From: CAXBGS01 sp963975425
GTDB taxonomy: Bacteria > Planctomycetota > Planctomycetia > Pirellulales > Pirellulaceae
Assembly (NCBI GenBank): GCA_963975425.1
Contig: CAXBGS010000005.1
Span: 124,001-188,000 of the forward strand
DNA: 64,000 nt
Direction of reading: 5' to 3'
A model generated the notes under the pieces. It saw only the letters and a list, made by a program, of their open reading frames with translations, did no database searches and was not told where the DNA came from. Positions within the stretch are counted from its first letter, which is position 1, and every line of letters begins with the position of its first letter. Of this stretch, positions 35,084-44,215 are shown in pieces. A program made the position numbers and the translations under genes.

Positions 35084-35916
35084 CGCCCCGTTCCTTCCGA
35101 ACGGACCGTTCCATGAGGCCCCAATTGACCGTGCGCATTACCATGATGCAGGGAAGGGGATCGCTGTGAAGATGCGATGTGCAGGGCATCGCTGACGCGC
35201 CCATAGAACGCGCCGAACTCGGGCGATCGACGCAAGGTTTCATCGCGGGGGCCTGGCAGCGGGTTTTCGATCACGGTTATGACGCGTCCTTGATGCATCA
35301 CCGCGATGTGGTTGGACAGCAAGGTTGCTTCGGCGATGTTGTGCGTCACCATCACGGCAGTAAAGTTTCGGCGATCCCACACGTCCAGCAGCAACTGCCC
35401 CAGTTCGGCGCGCAGCATATCATCAAGGGCCGCGAAGGGTTCATCTAACAGCAGCACTTTCGGGTCGGTGACCAGGGTGCGCGCGATCGAGACTCTCATC
35501 TTCATTCCGCCCGACAATTGATTCGGCAACCGATCCATCGCGTCGTCCATCCGGACCGCATGCAGGGCCGCCGCCGCACGCTGCTTGCGTTCGCTCGACG
35601 AGTCATTGCCGATCAATTCCAGCGGCAGCATGACGTTTTCGATCGCGGTCCGCCACGGCAACAACGAGGGTTGCTGAAAGACAAAGCCGACATCGCCGCG
35701 ACGCGCATCGGCAGGCGGATCCAAGTCGACAGAACCATCCGATGGCAATTGCAAGCCAGCCATCAAACGCAGCAGAGACGTTTTCCCACAACCGCTCGGC
35801 CCGATCAGACACGTGATCTCGCCTGGATGTACGTGCAGATCGACTGCATCAACGGCGCGGACGCCGCTCGCAAAGTCCAGCGAAAGCGACTGGCACCGAA
35901 TCGATGTCGGCACCAT
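35080..35916 (-). CDS. ABC transporter ATP-binding protein, NitT/TauT type
   Basis: A 278-residue ATPase with Walker A GPSGCGKTS, a Q-loop VGFVFQQPSLLPW, the signature LSGGMKMRVSIARTL, Walker B VLLLDEPFAALD and the H-loop MVTHNI. The family couples ATP hydrolysis to uptake of nitrate, taurine, sulfonates or thiamine precursors. The last 35 residues are a His/Ser-rich tail without family match. The start lies 44 bases after the stop of the GspM/GspC-like gene, so the pair may be read from the pseudopilin operon although no functional link is apparent. Confidence 0.9.
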   Translation of the reverse strand: MVPTSIRCQSLSLDFASGVRAVDAVDLHVHPGEITCLIGPSGCGKTSLLRLMAGLQLPSDGSVDLDPPADARRGDVGFVFQQPSLLPWRTAIENVMLPLELIGNDSSSERKQRAAAALHAVRMDDAMDRLPNQLSGGMKMRVSIARTLVTDPKVLLLDEPFAALDDMLRAELGQLLLDVWDRRNFTAVMVTHNIAEATLLSNHIAVMHQGRVITVIENPLPGPRDETLRRSPEFGAFYGRVSDALHIASSQRSPSLHHGNAHGQLGPHGTVRSEGTGR

Positions 35917-35960
35917 CGTCTTGGCGTCGGAATGCGCGTCGACCGGTGAACTGGTGATCG

Positions 35961-37142
35961 TTAACCTTCTTCGGCTCGTTTGGCCGCTTCGCCTAGATTG
36001 CCGTTCTGTTTCAACGTCAGACGCCGCCCTTCGATCTCTAAGTCGACCGAGTCGGAAGTCATACCCACCACGGTGCCTTTGACGCTGCCGATTTCAAATT
36101 TGTCGCCAACTCGCAACTTTAGCGTTTTACCATGAGTGCGAACCTGCAACCATGCCTGCCGCTCGCGACCTTGCACAAGTCCAGTGAGGATCGTTTGTGT
36201 CGCGTCATCAAACTTTGGCTTGGGCGGTTCAGGAGTGGGCGGTGGCGGGGGATCGACAACGCGAACGGTCAGCTTTTGTTCGGTCGTACGCTTGGGATAA
36301 CCGTCGTCGATCGCACGGACCAAAATTTCGAACTCGCGTTTTTCGTCGGAATCGATTCGCAGCGTACCGCTTCTTTCATCCAGCGAGACATACTCGGGCG
36401 CGTCTTCGGCCAACTCATAACGCAGGCGGTCGCCATCATCATCTTTGAATGTCAGAGGCGCCGGCGTCGATTTTCCGACCACCGCTTCCAGCGTCGACTT
36501 GCCATCGTATCGTGGCGCCTTGTTTGGCGGTTCGAACAGATTGCGATTCATGATCGGTTCGACATAGGCAATCGCGTCGGGTTCGACTCGCCAGGAATTC
36601 GATTCCGGCGGCGCGGCGTCTGCCGGTGCCGCGTTGAGCGCGATCGCATCAATATTCATCGTCAACTGCATGCCTTCGCCGGTGCGTGCTTTGTTGAACG
36701 AGATCTTGTTGATGCGGTGCAGGTAATCCTTGGCATAGAACGCATGCAATAGCTGCAATAGTTCTGGCATGCTGGTTTCACCGGTCACCAACAGCCCGAA
36801 TCGATGATACAGTCCACCGACAGGAATCGATGTGGGTGCACCGACGTTAAAGTTGCGCAGGCCGTTTTCTTGCAGCATGCTGAGCAGCCATTTCTGATAA
36901 TCGGCTTGAGCGCGTTCGATATCGCTTGGCAAAGACCGCACGACATACTCGCCCATCTGCCGATCGGCGTAGGCCTTTTGGATCAACTGCTCTTCGATTT
37001 TGACCTTTTCATTCTCGAGCGAAGCAATTTGGTTCTGCCTGGCTTTGATCGCATCGCGGTACTTGTTGAAACCCCATTGCAAAACGAATAGAGCTAAAGC
37101 ACCACCGACCAAAATCGAAAGGAGACGTTCACGTTGATTCAT
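35961..37142 (-). CDS. GspM/PilO-like protein with cadherin-like and GspC/PilP-like domains
   Basis: A 393-residue inner-membrane protein. It has one N-terminal helix (RLLSILVGGALALFVLQWGF), a coiled coil and a PilO/GspM-like region (about 20-165). A cadherin-like beta domain follows (about 215-300; PLTFKDDDGDRLRYELAED, GTLRIDSDEKREFEILVRAID), then a proline run and a C-terminal GspC/PilP-like domain (TLKLRVGDKFEIGSVKGTVVGM). One protein thus seems to join roles usually split between the platform and periplasmic connector of a type II secretion or pilus machine. It overlaps the upstream gene by four bases. Domain calls rest on pattern recognition. Confidence 0.72.
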   Translation of the reverse strand: MNQRERLLSILVGGALALFVLQWGFNKYRDAIKARQNQIASLENEKVKIEEQLIQKAYADRQMGEYVVRSLPSDIERAQADYQKWLLSMLQENGLRNFNVGAPTSIPVGGLYHRFGLLVTGETSMPELLQLLHAFYAKDYLHRINKISFNKARTGEGMQLTMNIDAIALNAAPADAAPPESNSWRVEPDAIAYVEPIMNRNLFEPPNKAPRYDGKSTLEAVVGKSTPAPLTFKDDDGDRLRYELAEDAPEYVSLDERSGTLRIDSDEKREFEILVRAIDDGYPKRTTEQKLTVRVVDPPPPPTPEPPKPKFDDATQTILTGLVQGRERQAWLQVRTHGKTLKLRVGDKFEIGSVKGTVVGMTSDSVDLEIEGRRLTLKQNGNLGEAAKRAEEG

Positions 37143-38866
37143 GACTGCACTCCTTTTCCGGTAACAACACGGGTAATCTGATCTTGCGTATCGGGCTGCG
37201 TTGTTTCGGACTCATCTTGGGCGTCGGATGGTTGCGGGTCATCCGGATCAGGGTCCGGGTGATCAGCCTCGGCAGGATCGGCAGTCTCCGATGGCGATTC
37301 ACCGCTGCCAACCTCCGAGTTGGAGTCGGCATCTGCGTTGGTGTCGGCATCTGAACTGGAATCGACATCCATTTCGCTGGATTCCGCGGTGGTTTCCGGT
37401 GCGGATTCCGATGTGCTGCGAAGTTCATCGAGTCGTTGATATCGAACCCCGCGAACACTTTCGGCGGGAATCACGATCTCTTCGCGGAAACCCAAGCGAT
37501 AAGCGTCATCGGTGTCCAAGACCTTGGTGCCTTCACCGGCAACCTGATGCGACTCGTCCCGCACAGACTGTTCAAATTGTTCAATCACGTCGGTTTGTGT
37601 GACGGCACCTGACAAGACAATTCGACCTCCGCCTTTGGTGCGTTGGTCGGTCACCGCCGAGATCGTGCGTACGATCATTTTATCAGCCGGCGGCATTTCC
37701 GAGGCTAGCGTTCGCAACTCATCCAACCAGTTCACCCCTCCGTCCAAGTAAACATCGACTGCCTCAGTCTGTGCCAGGCTGACCTTGGCCGCAGCGACGA
37801 AATCGGCTTGCGATGCGTTGGCGTTCTTGAGCGTTTCAATTTGCGTATCGAGCGTGCTGAATTGACGATACGCCAAGAAACCCAACAGCAGCGCCGCGGC
37901 GACGGGTGCACCGAACATCAGGGCTTTGCGTAAATGATTCGGTGGTTCCTCGGGACGTTTGCGAGGATTCAGGAAATCGATCAATCGATCCGGATCCATC
38001 CCGTCACTGGCCAGCAATCCGACCAGCGGGGCGAGCCGGCCGACGTGGTCGGGCAGATCATCGCGGCTCTTGCGGTCTACGTCGACCAGATCGAACGGGT
38101 CGAGCACTTCCACTTGGGCGCCGGTCGCCTTGCTGATTTGTTCGATGTCGTCTTGATGAACGGAGGCTCGGCCCCACAAAACGACTCGATCGGGCGCGGC
38201 TGCGACGCCGCTGGCCATCAAACTTCGTCTCAGCTCGCCCATCAACGCAGTCGTTCGGGCCTTGGCGTCGGTCGGCATGCGAACGGTGCGAACAAAAATC
38301 ACTCGGTCGTCGCGTGCGACGACGATCTCGGCATCATCGGCCAACAGATCGATCAAGACCAAGTCACCGCGGTTGCCGCGATACTTTGGGTGACTCAAGT
38401 ACAAAGCGGCAGCGGATAGTGGCCGCAGGGCAATGCGTTTGCCCGTGAGCTCGGCCGATTCGCAAATTTTTTCGATCTCGCTGAGCACGACCGGCCCGAC
38501 CGCGGCGGCGATCATCGACACGCTGTCTTCTTTGCGATTGGTGACCAAATAGTCGACGGTCGCACTATCACCGGCTGACGCGAAGCTGCGGATCGCTTGA
38601 AAGCGAACCATATCGGGCAATTCGTCATCGGGAACCGGGGGCAGAGTCAGTTCACGCAGTTCGGCTTTGCCGCGTCCAATCGCAACCAACGTTTCGGTCT
38701 TTTCCAGACCACGCTCGGTCACGGCGGTGCGAAGCGTTTCCTGAATGCCGGCTTCGGCAATCGGGATAATCGCGACGTCGGTAACTTTGACGTTACTGCC
38801 GCTGCACTGGGCGGCGACCAAACGCAATTCGATGTCGTCCCAATCGATCGCAAGTTTCTTTGCCAT
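37139..38866 (-). CDS. PilM-PilN fusion (GspL-like assembly platform protein)
   Basis: A 575-residue protein. Residues 1-300 are an actin-like PilM/GspL cytoplasmic domain (KLAIDWDDIELRLVAAQ, GDLVLIDLLADDAEIVVARDD, PDRVVLWGRASVHQ). One membrane helix lies near 318-340 (ALMFGAPVAAALLLGFLAY), then a PilN-like periplasmic domain. The last 110 residues are an acidic Ser/Asp/Glu/Pro linker. PilM and PilN are usually separate proteins, and GspL fuses them in type II secretion. Position after gspK and before the GspM-like gene fits GspL. Confidence 0.8.
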   Translation of the reverse strand: MAKKLAIDWDDIELRLVAAQCSGSNVKVTDVAIIPIAEAGIQETLRTAVTERGLEKTETLVAIGRGKAELRELTLPPVPDDELPDMVRFQAIRSFASAGDSATVDYLVTNRKEDSVSMIAAAVGPVVLSEIEKICESAELTGKRIALRPLSAAALYLSHPKYRGNRGDLVLIDLLADDAEIVVARDDRVIFVRTVRMPTDAKARTTALMGELRRSLMASGVAAAPDRVVLWGRASVHQDDIEQISKATGAQVEVLDPFDLVDVDRKSRDDLPDHVGRLAPLVGLLASDGMDPDRLIDFLNPRKRPEEPPNHLRKALMFGAPVAAALLLGFLAYRQFSTLDTQIETLKNANASQADFVAAAKVSLAQTEAVDVYLDGGVNWLDELRTLASEMPPADKMIVRTISAVTDQRTKGGGRIVLSGAVTQTDVIEQFEQSVRDESHQVAGEGTKVLDTDDAYRLGFREEIVIPAESVRGVRYQRLDELRSTSESAPETTAESSEMDVDSSSDADTNADADSNSEVGSGESPSETADPAEADHPDPDPDDPQPSDAQDESETTQPDTQDQITRVVTGKGVQS

Positions 38867-38971
38867 GGCTTATCTAACAATAGGTTGATGGAAGTAACGT
38901 TTCAGTTGACGACAGGCATCAGCATCGACGATTCGGATTCGGAGGTGTCTAAACTTGAAGGCAGGGATCGT

Positions 38972-40612
38972 TCACTGTGTCAAAGTCATCTCGAGATTGC
39001 TACGCATGCCCAGGACGGACAGATCAAATCCCCGGCCCAGATGGCTCAGGTCTCTCCATCCGATGATCTTTGGATTGACGGTTGTGGCGTCGAAAATCAC
39101 TTCGCTGCGATGTGAGGCTCCGATGGTTTCAAAGTAACCGACGATTTGCGCCCGATACACATCACCGCCGCCGGTCCAAAGCGGCAACAACTGACGCATT
39201 TGATCAAGGGTGACGATGCCTTCGACCATCGGCCATGTTTCATACTGACGGTTCGGATCGTCGGACTCTTGCTGACGAGCTTCGAGAATCAGATCCACCG
39301 TTTCTTCATCCAAGATCGGAATTCCGTACAACAACTCGGCCGGACAACGATTCAGGTTAATCCGTCCGGGCATCAGGTCGACATCTTGCGTCGACAAAGC
39401 GTCCATCAAAAGCGGTAAATACAAGGCCATTGAAACGATATCGCTGGCGAATGGGGACGAATACGTCGTGGTATTGCCACGGGCTTCGATCGAAACGGTG
39501 GCATCGATGACGTCAAGGATCTGGGTAAATTCCGTGCCGCCACCACCGCTAAGGTCCAATTGATCCAACAGATCGACCGACCAAGGTTCGCCACCGGCCC
39601 GATTTCCGCCGCCGCTCGCTGCCGCGACCGCGGACGATTGTCCGGCGATGCGATAAGCAACAATGAAGCTCGCATAGGTTTCGTCTCCCAGGGCGGCCAA
39701 CAGGTCCTCATACAGAACCTCTAAGTCCGACTTATTAACGTTCACACGAAGCGATCCATCACTGCGTTTGTTTGCTTCGGCGCCGTGCACGGTCAAGTAG
39801 GCGGCCCATCCGAGTGCGCCGGGCGTATCGACGCTGGCGTTGAAACGCGTTTGCTCGTCGGGATCGAGCATGCCGTTGCGATTGATATCGGCCCCAAACA
39901 GCAACGTCGGGGTGACGCCGCGAACCAACAACAGTTCCTCGACACTTCGCATCGGTCCGTTGGCGGGCGAGTAGGGCGTCTCGAGCGTGTTGTAATATTC
40001 CGCTTCGGCACCAAGCTCACGAGCTTCTTCGTCCTCGTCAAGCCAATCCAGAATCGCGTCGGCGACGTCTTCGGTCATTCCGGGCAGTGCCATCAACAAC
40101 GAAATGGCAATGTCATCCGCGACCACCGCGTCGGGATCATCTTGACTGGCGAGCACCTGTGCGGCCAACAAAGTCTCGGAGTTCTCAGAGAGAATCGCGA
40201 GCGTATTGATGTTCAATCTTGCCGATTCGTTTTGCAGTCCGAACCGCAAACCGCTTAGCTGTCCGACTTCATTCAAGTCCGGTGCGACCACGGTAAAGTT
40301 GCAGGGCGTCAGACCGTCGATGCCTTGCGAAACATTGACGGCTTGGAACATCGTCGGATTGTTGATCACGCCGCCGTAGTCGTATCGCATGTCCGGTGGC
40401 TGGGCCAGCAACAAACGTATCGCCTCGGCACCGGATTCAACCGCGACTCGAGCTTGTACCAAATCGCCGGCCAAATACGCGGACTCGTCATAGGCCAACA
40501 TCAGACCCGTGAACGAGTAGGCCGCCATCGTCGCGACCACAATCACGATCAACACGAGCACCAGAAAAAAGCCGCGGCGTCGTTGAGAGCTTGTCAAACG
40601 CGTCATGCTCAT
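38972..40612 (-). CDS. gspK: Type II secretion minor pseudopilin GspK
   Basis: A 546-residue pseudopilin with an N-terminal RRRGFFLVLVLIVIVVATMAAYSF helix, the class III signal lacking Glu5 as is usual for GspK. A large soluble region carries the SAM-like helical domain (DEEARELGAEAEYYNTLETPYSPANGPMRSVEELLLVRGVT) and a Ca-binding-like DINRNGMLDPDE loop. GspK caps the pseudopilus tip with GspI and GspJ. Its length, near 550, exceeds the E. coli type (about 330). It starts with an ATGA overlap with gspJ, in a run of overlapping genes. Confidence 0.87.
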   Translation of the reverse strand: MSMTRLTSSQRRRGFFLVLVLIVIVVATMAAYSFTGLMLAYDESAYLAGDLVQARVAVESGAEAIRLLLAQPPDMRYDYGGVINNPTMFQAVNVSQGIDGLTPCNFTVVAPDLNEVGQLSGLRFGLQNESARLNINTLAILSENSETLLAAQVLASQDDPDAVVADDIAISLLMALPGMTEDVADAILDWLDEDEEARELGAEAEYYNTLETPYSPANGPMRSVEELLLVRGVTPTLLFGADINRNGMLDPDEQTRFNASVDTPGALGWAAYLTVHGAEANKRSDGSLRVNVNKSDLEVLYEDLLAALGDETYASFIVAYRIAGQSSAVAAASGGGNRAGGEPWSVDLLDQLDLSGGGGTEFTQILDVIDATVSIEARGNTTTYSSPFASDIVSMALYLPLLMDALSTQDVDLMPGRINLNRCPAELLYGIPILDEETVDLILEARQQESDDPNRQYETWPMVEGIVTLDQMRQLLPLWTGGGDVYRAQIVGYFETIGASHRSEVIFDATTVNPKIIGWRDLSHLGRGFDLSVLGMRSNLEMTLTQ

Positions 40613-41586
40613 ATCCCCGCCTCTGCCATTGCGGCGTCTTCTTCCTCTTCTTCTTCGATCGGTTTCGCCATCGGCAGCCGGATCACATGCTGGAATGTCC
40701 GAACGGCGGTTTGCGGATCCGCGGCTGCCGACGCAGCAACCGGGTCGACCATCGACAGCGTGACTTGCACGGCAAGTGGCAATTCGCCGTATTCATCGCT
40801 GCTCCATTCCAGTTGCCAGGTAACACCGTCCCAGTAAGAGAATTCCAGCCCGGTGACTTCGGGTGCTAACAATTCGCCGGTTTGATTCAGCGACGCCAGA
40901 CTGCCGTTGAGCGACGCGTACTTGGTCGCGCCACGATCGAGTGATCGACGTACCAAACCGCCACCGGCAAGTTCGCTGGATTCGTTCCCGACACTTGCCA
41001 ACGGGTCGGCCACACCGCCGGTCGTCCCGGGCGGCTGGACGTAATACGTGACGGTTTTCATTTCACTGGGGACGTCATCAATGTTTCCGGTCAACGCGTC
41101 GTACATGACATAGTACTCTTCCAGCCGGGGCATGCGGCTGACATCGATTTGGATCTGGAATTGGTTTCCGATCAAACCGGGTTCCTCAAGCACCGCCGCT
41201 CCCATGGTCAGGTCCGTCGTCGCCATATCGGTATCGATCGTCGTATCCTCAGGGAATTCCACTGTCGTGGTTGTGTCCGTTCCGCCGTCACCGCCACCAC
41301 CTTGCACCGTACCGGCGGCCTGTGTGCCGAGAGACGAAAACAATGATTCCAACCCGGACGTGTCGACCGGATCGGCGTGCTGTGTCGCTCGCATATCGTC
41401 TTCGATCATTTGCATGATCGCCGCGGCAAGCTGAGTCTGACGTGCTTCCAGATCGCTGACGGCCATGTCGCGTCCGTAGAACTGGATCGCGCCGCCGATC
41501 AACAACATCAACACGATGGACATCGAAAGCGTTAACAGCACTTCGAGCAGCGTAAAACCTGAAACGCGTCGTGAGAGCGCACTCAT
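40609..41586 (-). CDS. gspJ: Type II secretion minor pseudopilin GspJ
   Basis: A 325-residue prepilin. ATG at 41586 gives a short leader ending in RRVSGFTLLEVLLTLSM, a proper prepilin peptidase site (G/FTLLE). The frame is open further upstream, but that extension is Arg-rich and overlaps gspI. The body includes EDDMRATQHADP and VTGLEFSYWDGVTWQLEWSSDE, the latter matching the GspJ family. The low-complexity acidic C-terminus (EEEEEEDAAMAEAG) is unusual. The start overlaps the gspI stop as ATGA. Confidence 0.87.
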   Translation of the reverse strand: MSALSRRVSGFTLLEVLLTLSMSIVLMLLIGGAIQFYGRDMAVSDLEARQTQLAAAIMQMIEDDMRATQHADPVDTSGLESLFSSLGTQAAGTVQGGGGDGGTDTTTTVEFPEDTTIDTDMATTDLTMGAAVLEEPGLIGNQFQIQIDVSRMPRLEEYYVMYDALTGNIDDVPSEMKTVTYYVQPPGTTGGVADPLASVGNESSELAGGGLVRRSLDRGATKYASLNGSLASLNQTGELLAPEVTGLEFSYWDGVTWQLEWSSDEYGELPLAVQVTLSMVDPVAASAAADPQTAVRTFQHVIRLPMAKPIEEEEEEDAAMAEAGI

Positions 41587-42152
41587 ATAGCGGTCTCCGT
41601 CCCGGCGGCTTCTTCCTTGGCGGCTTCTTCTTCCAGTTCTGCCTCTTCCAGACCGAGCGCCGGATCGATCATCCACCGCACCAAAGCGTATGTCGCAAGC
41701 GGCGGTCCACCGTCCGGATTCACCGCCTCGACCGACACGCGCAGGGCCAACAGTCCGTCCATCGGCCCCGGCATGATCTCGACGGCGTACATGAATTGTG
41801 TTGTTGAACTTGAATCAAACGGCTCGGCCACTGCCGAGGGAATCGTGACGGGCGTGGTGTCTTGCAACAACACTTCGGACAGCTTCGCTTGGCACAACAT
41901 CCGAGCCAGTGCCAAATCGCGTGCTTCGCGCGCCGCGTCGGTACCGGTCTGTGCAATCTGACTGAGAATCGCCAACGAGCCACCAAGAATCGCGAGAGCC
42001 AGCAACATTTCCAATAAGGAAAAACCGGACCGCTGTGGAGAGCGAGCAGGGCAGTGAAGATTTGATCGGTTCCCGGGAATCTGAATACCGGCGTGGCGAA
42101 TTCGCCGACAAGAACTTCGCCGGCGACTCGCTCGTGATTGCATCAGCATCAT
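41583..42152 (-). CDS. gspI: Type II secretion minor pseudopilin GspI-like
   Basis: A 189-residue prepilin with a long basic leader before the cleavage motif RSGFSLLEMLLALAILGGS. The central stretch RDLALARMLCQAKLSEVL matches GspI. It is shorter than its neighbours and has an acidic Glu/Ala-rich C-terminal tail (EEAELEEEAAKEEAAG). Assignment as GspI rather than another minor pilin rests on order (H-I-J-K) and on this block. Both ends overlap adjacent genes by four bases. Confidence 0.78.
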   Translation of the reverse strand: MMLMQSRASRRRSSCRRIRHAGIQIPGNRSNLHCPARSPQRSGFSLLEMLLALAILGGSLAILSQIAQTGTDAAREARDLALARMLCQAKLSEVLLQDTTPVTIPSAVAEPFDSSSTTQFMYAVEIMPGPMDGLLALRVSVEAVNPDGGPPLATYALVRWMIDPALGLEEAELEEEAAKEEAAGTETAI

Positions 42153-42859
42153 GGCGTACCACCTGTGACTTCGCCGATCGTCACGTCACCGGTGATGCCA
42201 CGCATTTTGACGGTGACGTTGCCATGAGTCGGGTGCGAGAGCGTGATTGCGGCGGTACTGGTGGTGCCATCGGTGTAGAACAAGACCGGTTGCCCCCAGC
42301 CATCACCTTGTTCGCCGAGCACTTGCTGCTCGATTTCCGAAGCACGCGCTGCCGAAACGACGGCTACCGACTGGACCGTCACGTCATCAGGCAAGTCGAC
42401 TGTCTGTTCGGCGTCTTCTTGTGGCGGCGGTGCGATCGCCACGTTGGCTTGATCGGCACCACTTAGCAGCGACGATTGCAATCCGGTTTGATCGATCGCT
42501 TCGGTCGAATCGGATAGCGAATAGTACGGACGCATACGAAACTGACCTTCCTCTAACATGCACTGCAACATCATGATGCGGCCGCCACGCATCGCTTTGA
42601 CGCGCAGCCCAACCATTTCGATCCGCAATTGATCGGCCGCTCGAACCAACCGGCGGTCACCCAACAGCGCGCCGACTTGCGGGATCGTGACCGCAGCGAT
42701 TGCTGACAAGATCGCAAGTGTCAACAACAGTTCCAGCAGGGTGAACCCTGAGGGGCGGCTGCTATCGGCCCGAGAACCGAATTGCCGCTCACGTGGCGAT
42801 GGTTGCGATACGAATTTTGGCGACAGATACAAAACGTTGGTCTCGGGGCGAACTGACAT
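42149..42859 (-). CDS. gspH: Type II secretion minor pseudopilin GspH-like
   Basis: A 236-residue prepilin with an extended N-terminal leader and the motif PSGFTLLELLLTLAILSAIAAVTIP. The following RLVRAADQLRIEMVGLRVKAMRGGRIMMLQCML is the GspH/FimT pattern. A Pro/Gln/Asp-rich middle is followed by ITLSHPTHGNVTVKMRGITGDVTIGE, which looks like the family C-terminal strand region. It follows the gspG gene across 209 bases that hold a tandem repeat. Confidence 0.82.
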   Translation of the reverse strand: MSVRPETNVLYLSPKFVSQPSPRERQFGSRADSSRPSGFTLLELLLTLAILSAIAAVTIPQVGALLGDRRLVRAADQLRIEMVGLRVKAMRGGRIMMLQCMLEEGQFRMRPYYSLSDSTEAIDQTGLQSSLLSGADQANVAIAPPPQEDAEQTVDLPDDVTVQSVAVVSAARASEIEQQVLGEQGDGWGQPVLFYTDGTTSTAAITLSHPTHGNVTVKMRGITGDVTIGEVTGGTP

Positions 42860-42922
42860 TGAATTGACGTACGATCCCCGCGCACATGATTCCGCCGCTT
42901 ACCACGACGTCGCTGCCAGGAT

Positions 42923-43037
42923 GCAGCAACTCGCGATGCAGCAACGTGCAGTACAGCTTCGCGCGGGCAGCTACGTGCAGTGCAGCTACGCGCGGGCAAC
43001 TACGTGCAGTGCAGCTACGTGCGGGCAGCAACGCGCA
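42923..43037. repeat. 14/15-bp tandem repeat between gspG and gspH (array G)
   Basis: About eight imperfect copies of GCAGCTACGTGCAGT / GCAGCTACGCGCGG fill the gap; the better-conserved middle has a 29-bp double-unit period. It sits downstream of gspG on the transcribed strand and upstream of the gspH start. Spurious short frames that cross it encode a repetitive ARSCTARSCPR peptide. Confidence 0.82.
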
Positions 43038-43068
43038 CAACGGTGCACCTCGATGGTTGCCCTCACGC

Positions 43069-43527
43069 CTAGCCGGTTACGACGACATCATCATCCGTAT
43101 TGGATTGGCCATCGATGCCCGCGCTGCGTAATTCGTAAGAGTTTCCGTTGACGGTGTAGCGTATTTCGTTGCCCCAAGCATCCGCGGGAATCTCGGTAAT
43201 GATGGGAGCAACCCATTTGGACTGCTTTGCCGCATCGCTGGGTCCGTCACGCAGCTCTTCGATCGATTGAGGCAGCGAATTCATGCGAATCTGAAACATT
43301 TGAATGCTGTTCTTCAGCATGTTCAGCTGCGTCTCGGTGGCCTTCGCGTTGGCTTCTGCCGATGCACCGATCAAGTTCGTGCCCACGATTCCGCCGATCA
43401 CGACCAAAATCGCCAGAACGAGCAACAGTTCCAGCAAGGTGAAACCGCGACGGGCCGATTGACGTGAGACTCGTTTGTTAATGCAGCGACGACTTTGAAT
43501 CATTTCAGTTTTGGCAGCGGAGTGCAT
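43069..43527 (-). CDS. gspG: Type II secretion major pseudopilin GspG
   Basis: A 152-residue pseudopilin with the canonical RRGFTLLELLLVLAILVVIGGIVG, followed by ANAKATETQLNMLKNSIQMFQIRMNSLP and the C-terminal DAWGNEIRYTVNG...SAGIDGQSNTDDDV, which includes the Asp-rich calcium-binding end of GspG. It builds the shaft of the pseudopilus. It is first in the minus-strand operon running through gspH-K to the GspL/M-like genes. The GspD secretin, GspE ATPase and GspF platform are not in the window. Confidence 0.93.
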   Translation of the reverse strand: MHSAAKTEMIQSRRCINKRVSRQSARRGFTLLELLLVLAILVVIGGIVGTNLIGASAEANAKATETQLNMLKNSIQMFQIRMNSLPQSIEELRDGPSDAAKQSKWVAPIITEIPADAWGNEIRYTVNGNSYELRSAGIDGQSNTDDDVVVTG

Positions 43528-44215
43528 GGTTCGTTGTTAAATATTTGAGAAGGGCGAGTCGACCGGCGATGGCGCCGAGTCGCGTGGGTGGGTCGATACA
43601 GGTATTTTAACCAAACTTCGAAGCGAAAGTTTCGCATTCGAAATCCGTCGTTCCGCAGATCGCGGCCGGCAGCCGGTTGTTCACATGTGCTCGAGCATGC
43701 CGAGCAAGGGCGACTTTCGCGGGCCCCGGTTCAATTTTGGCCGCTCAAGTGCTGACAATTTGCTCAAGTGGTGACAATTCGCTCGGGGCCTGCCGATTCG
43801 CTCGGTGACTGGCAAGCAAACCGCTCGGGGACTGGCAGGACCGATCCCACTCCTTCGCCGGATGCTGGCGATGCTCGATGGCCAGGCCCATTGATCATGA
43901 TATCGCCGTACCATCGATCACAGCACCTCCGTTCCCAATCAGCCAAATGACAGGACTTCGCTGGGGTTAACCACGCACAGCATCACCTCAGCCCCGAAGT
44001 GTCTCAAGCGGTTGCGTGCTGTTGGATTCGTCGGGGCAACCAAAATCTTGGACCGCATGAGACCGTCATTGACGGACATAATCGGCAAAAGTCGTCTAAA
44101 CGGACTGCGGAATATACGATTCTTGGCCACAGACGGTAGAATGGCGTAAACTGGTAAATAGTCTGTAGGGGGCGTCTTTTCCCCATTTTTTCGCACTCGG
44201 ACCCAACGCACCATT
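43528..44215. other. Divergent intergenic, 688 bp
   Basis: It lies between gspG (minus) and the coiled-coil gene (plus). A tandem repeat array occupies 43743-43843. The right 350 bases must hold the promoter of the plus-strand gene, but no clear consensus is seen. Short open frames here are not convincing. Confidence 0.4.
43743..43843. repeat. Degenerate 19-23-bp tandem repeat (array H)
   Basis: Five units start with GCTC: GCTCAAGTGCTGACAATTT, GCTCAAGTGGTGACAATTC, GCTCGGGGCCTGCCGATTC, GCTCGGTGACTGGC... and GCTCGGGGACTGGCAGG. The first two are nearly identical, and the later ones drift. Confidence 0.72.
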
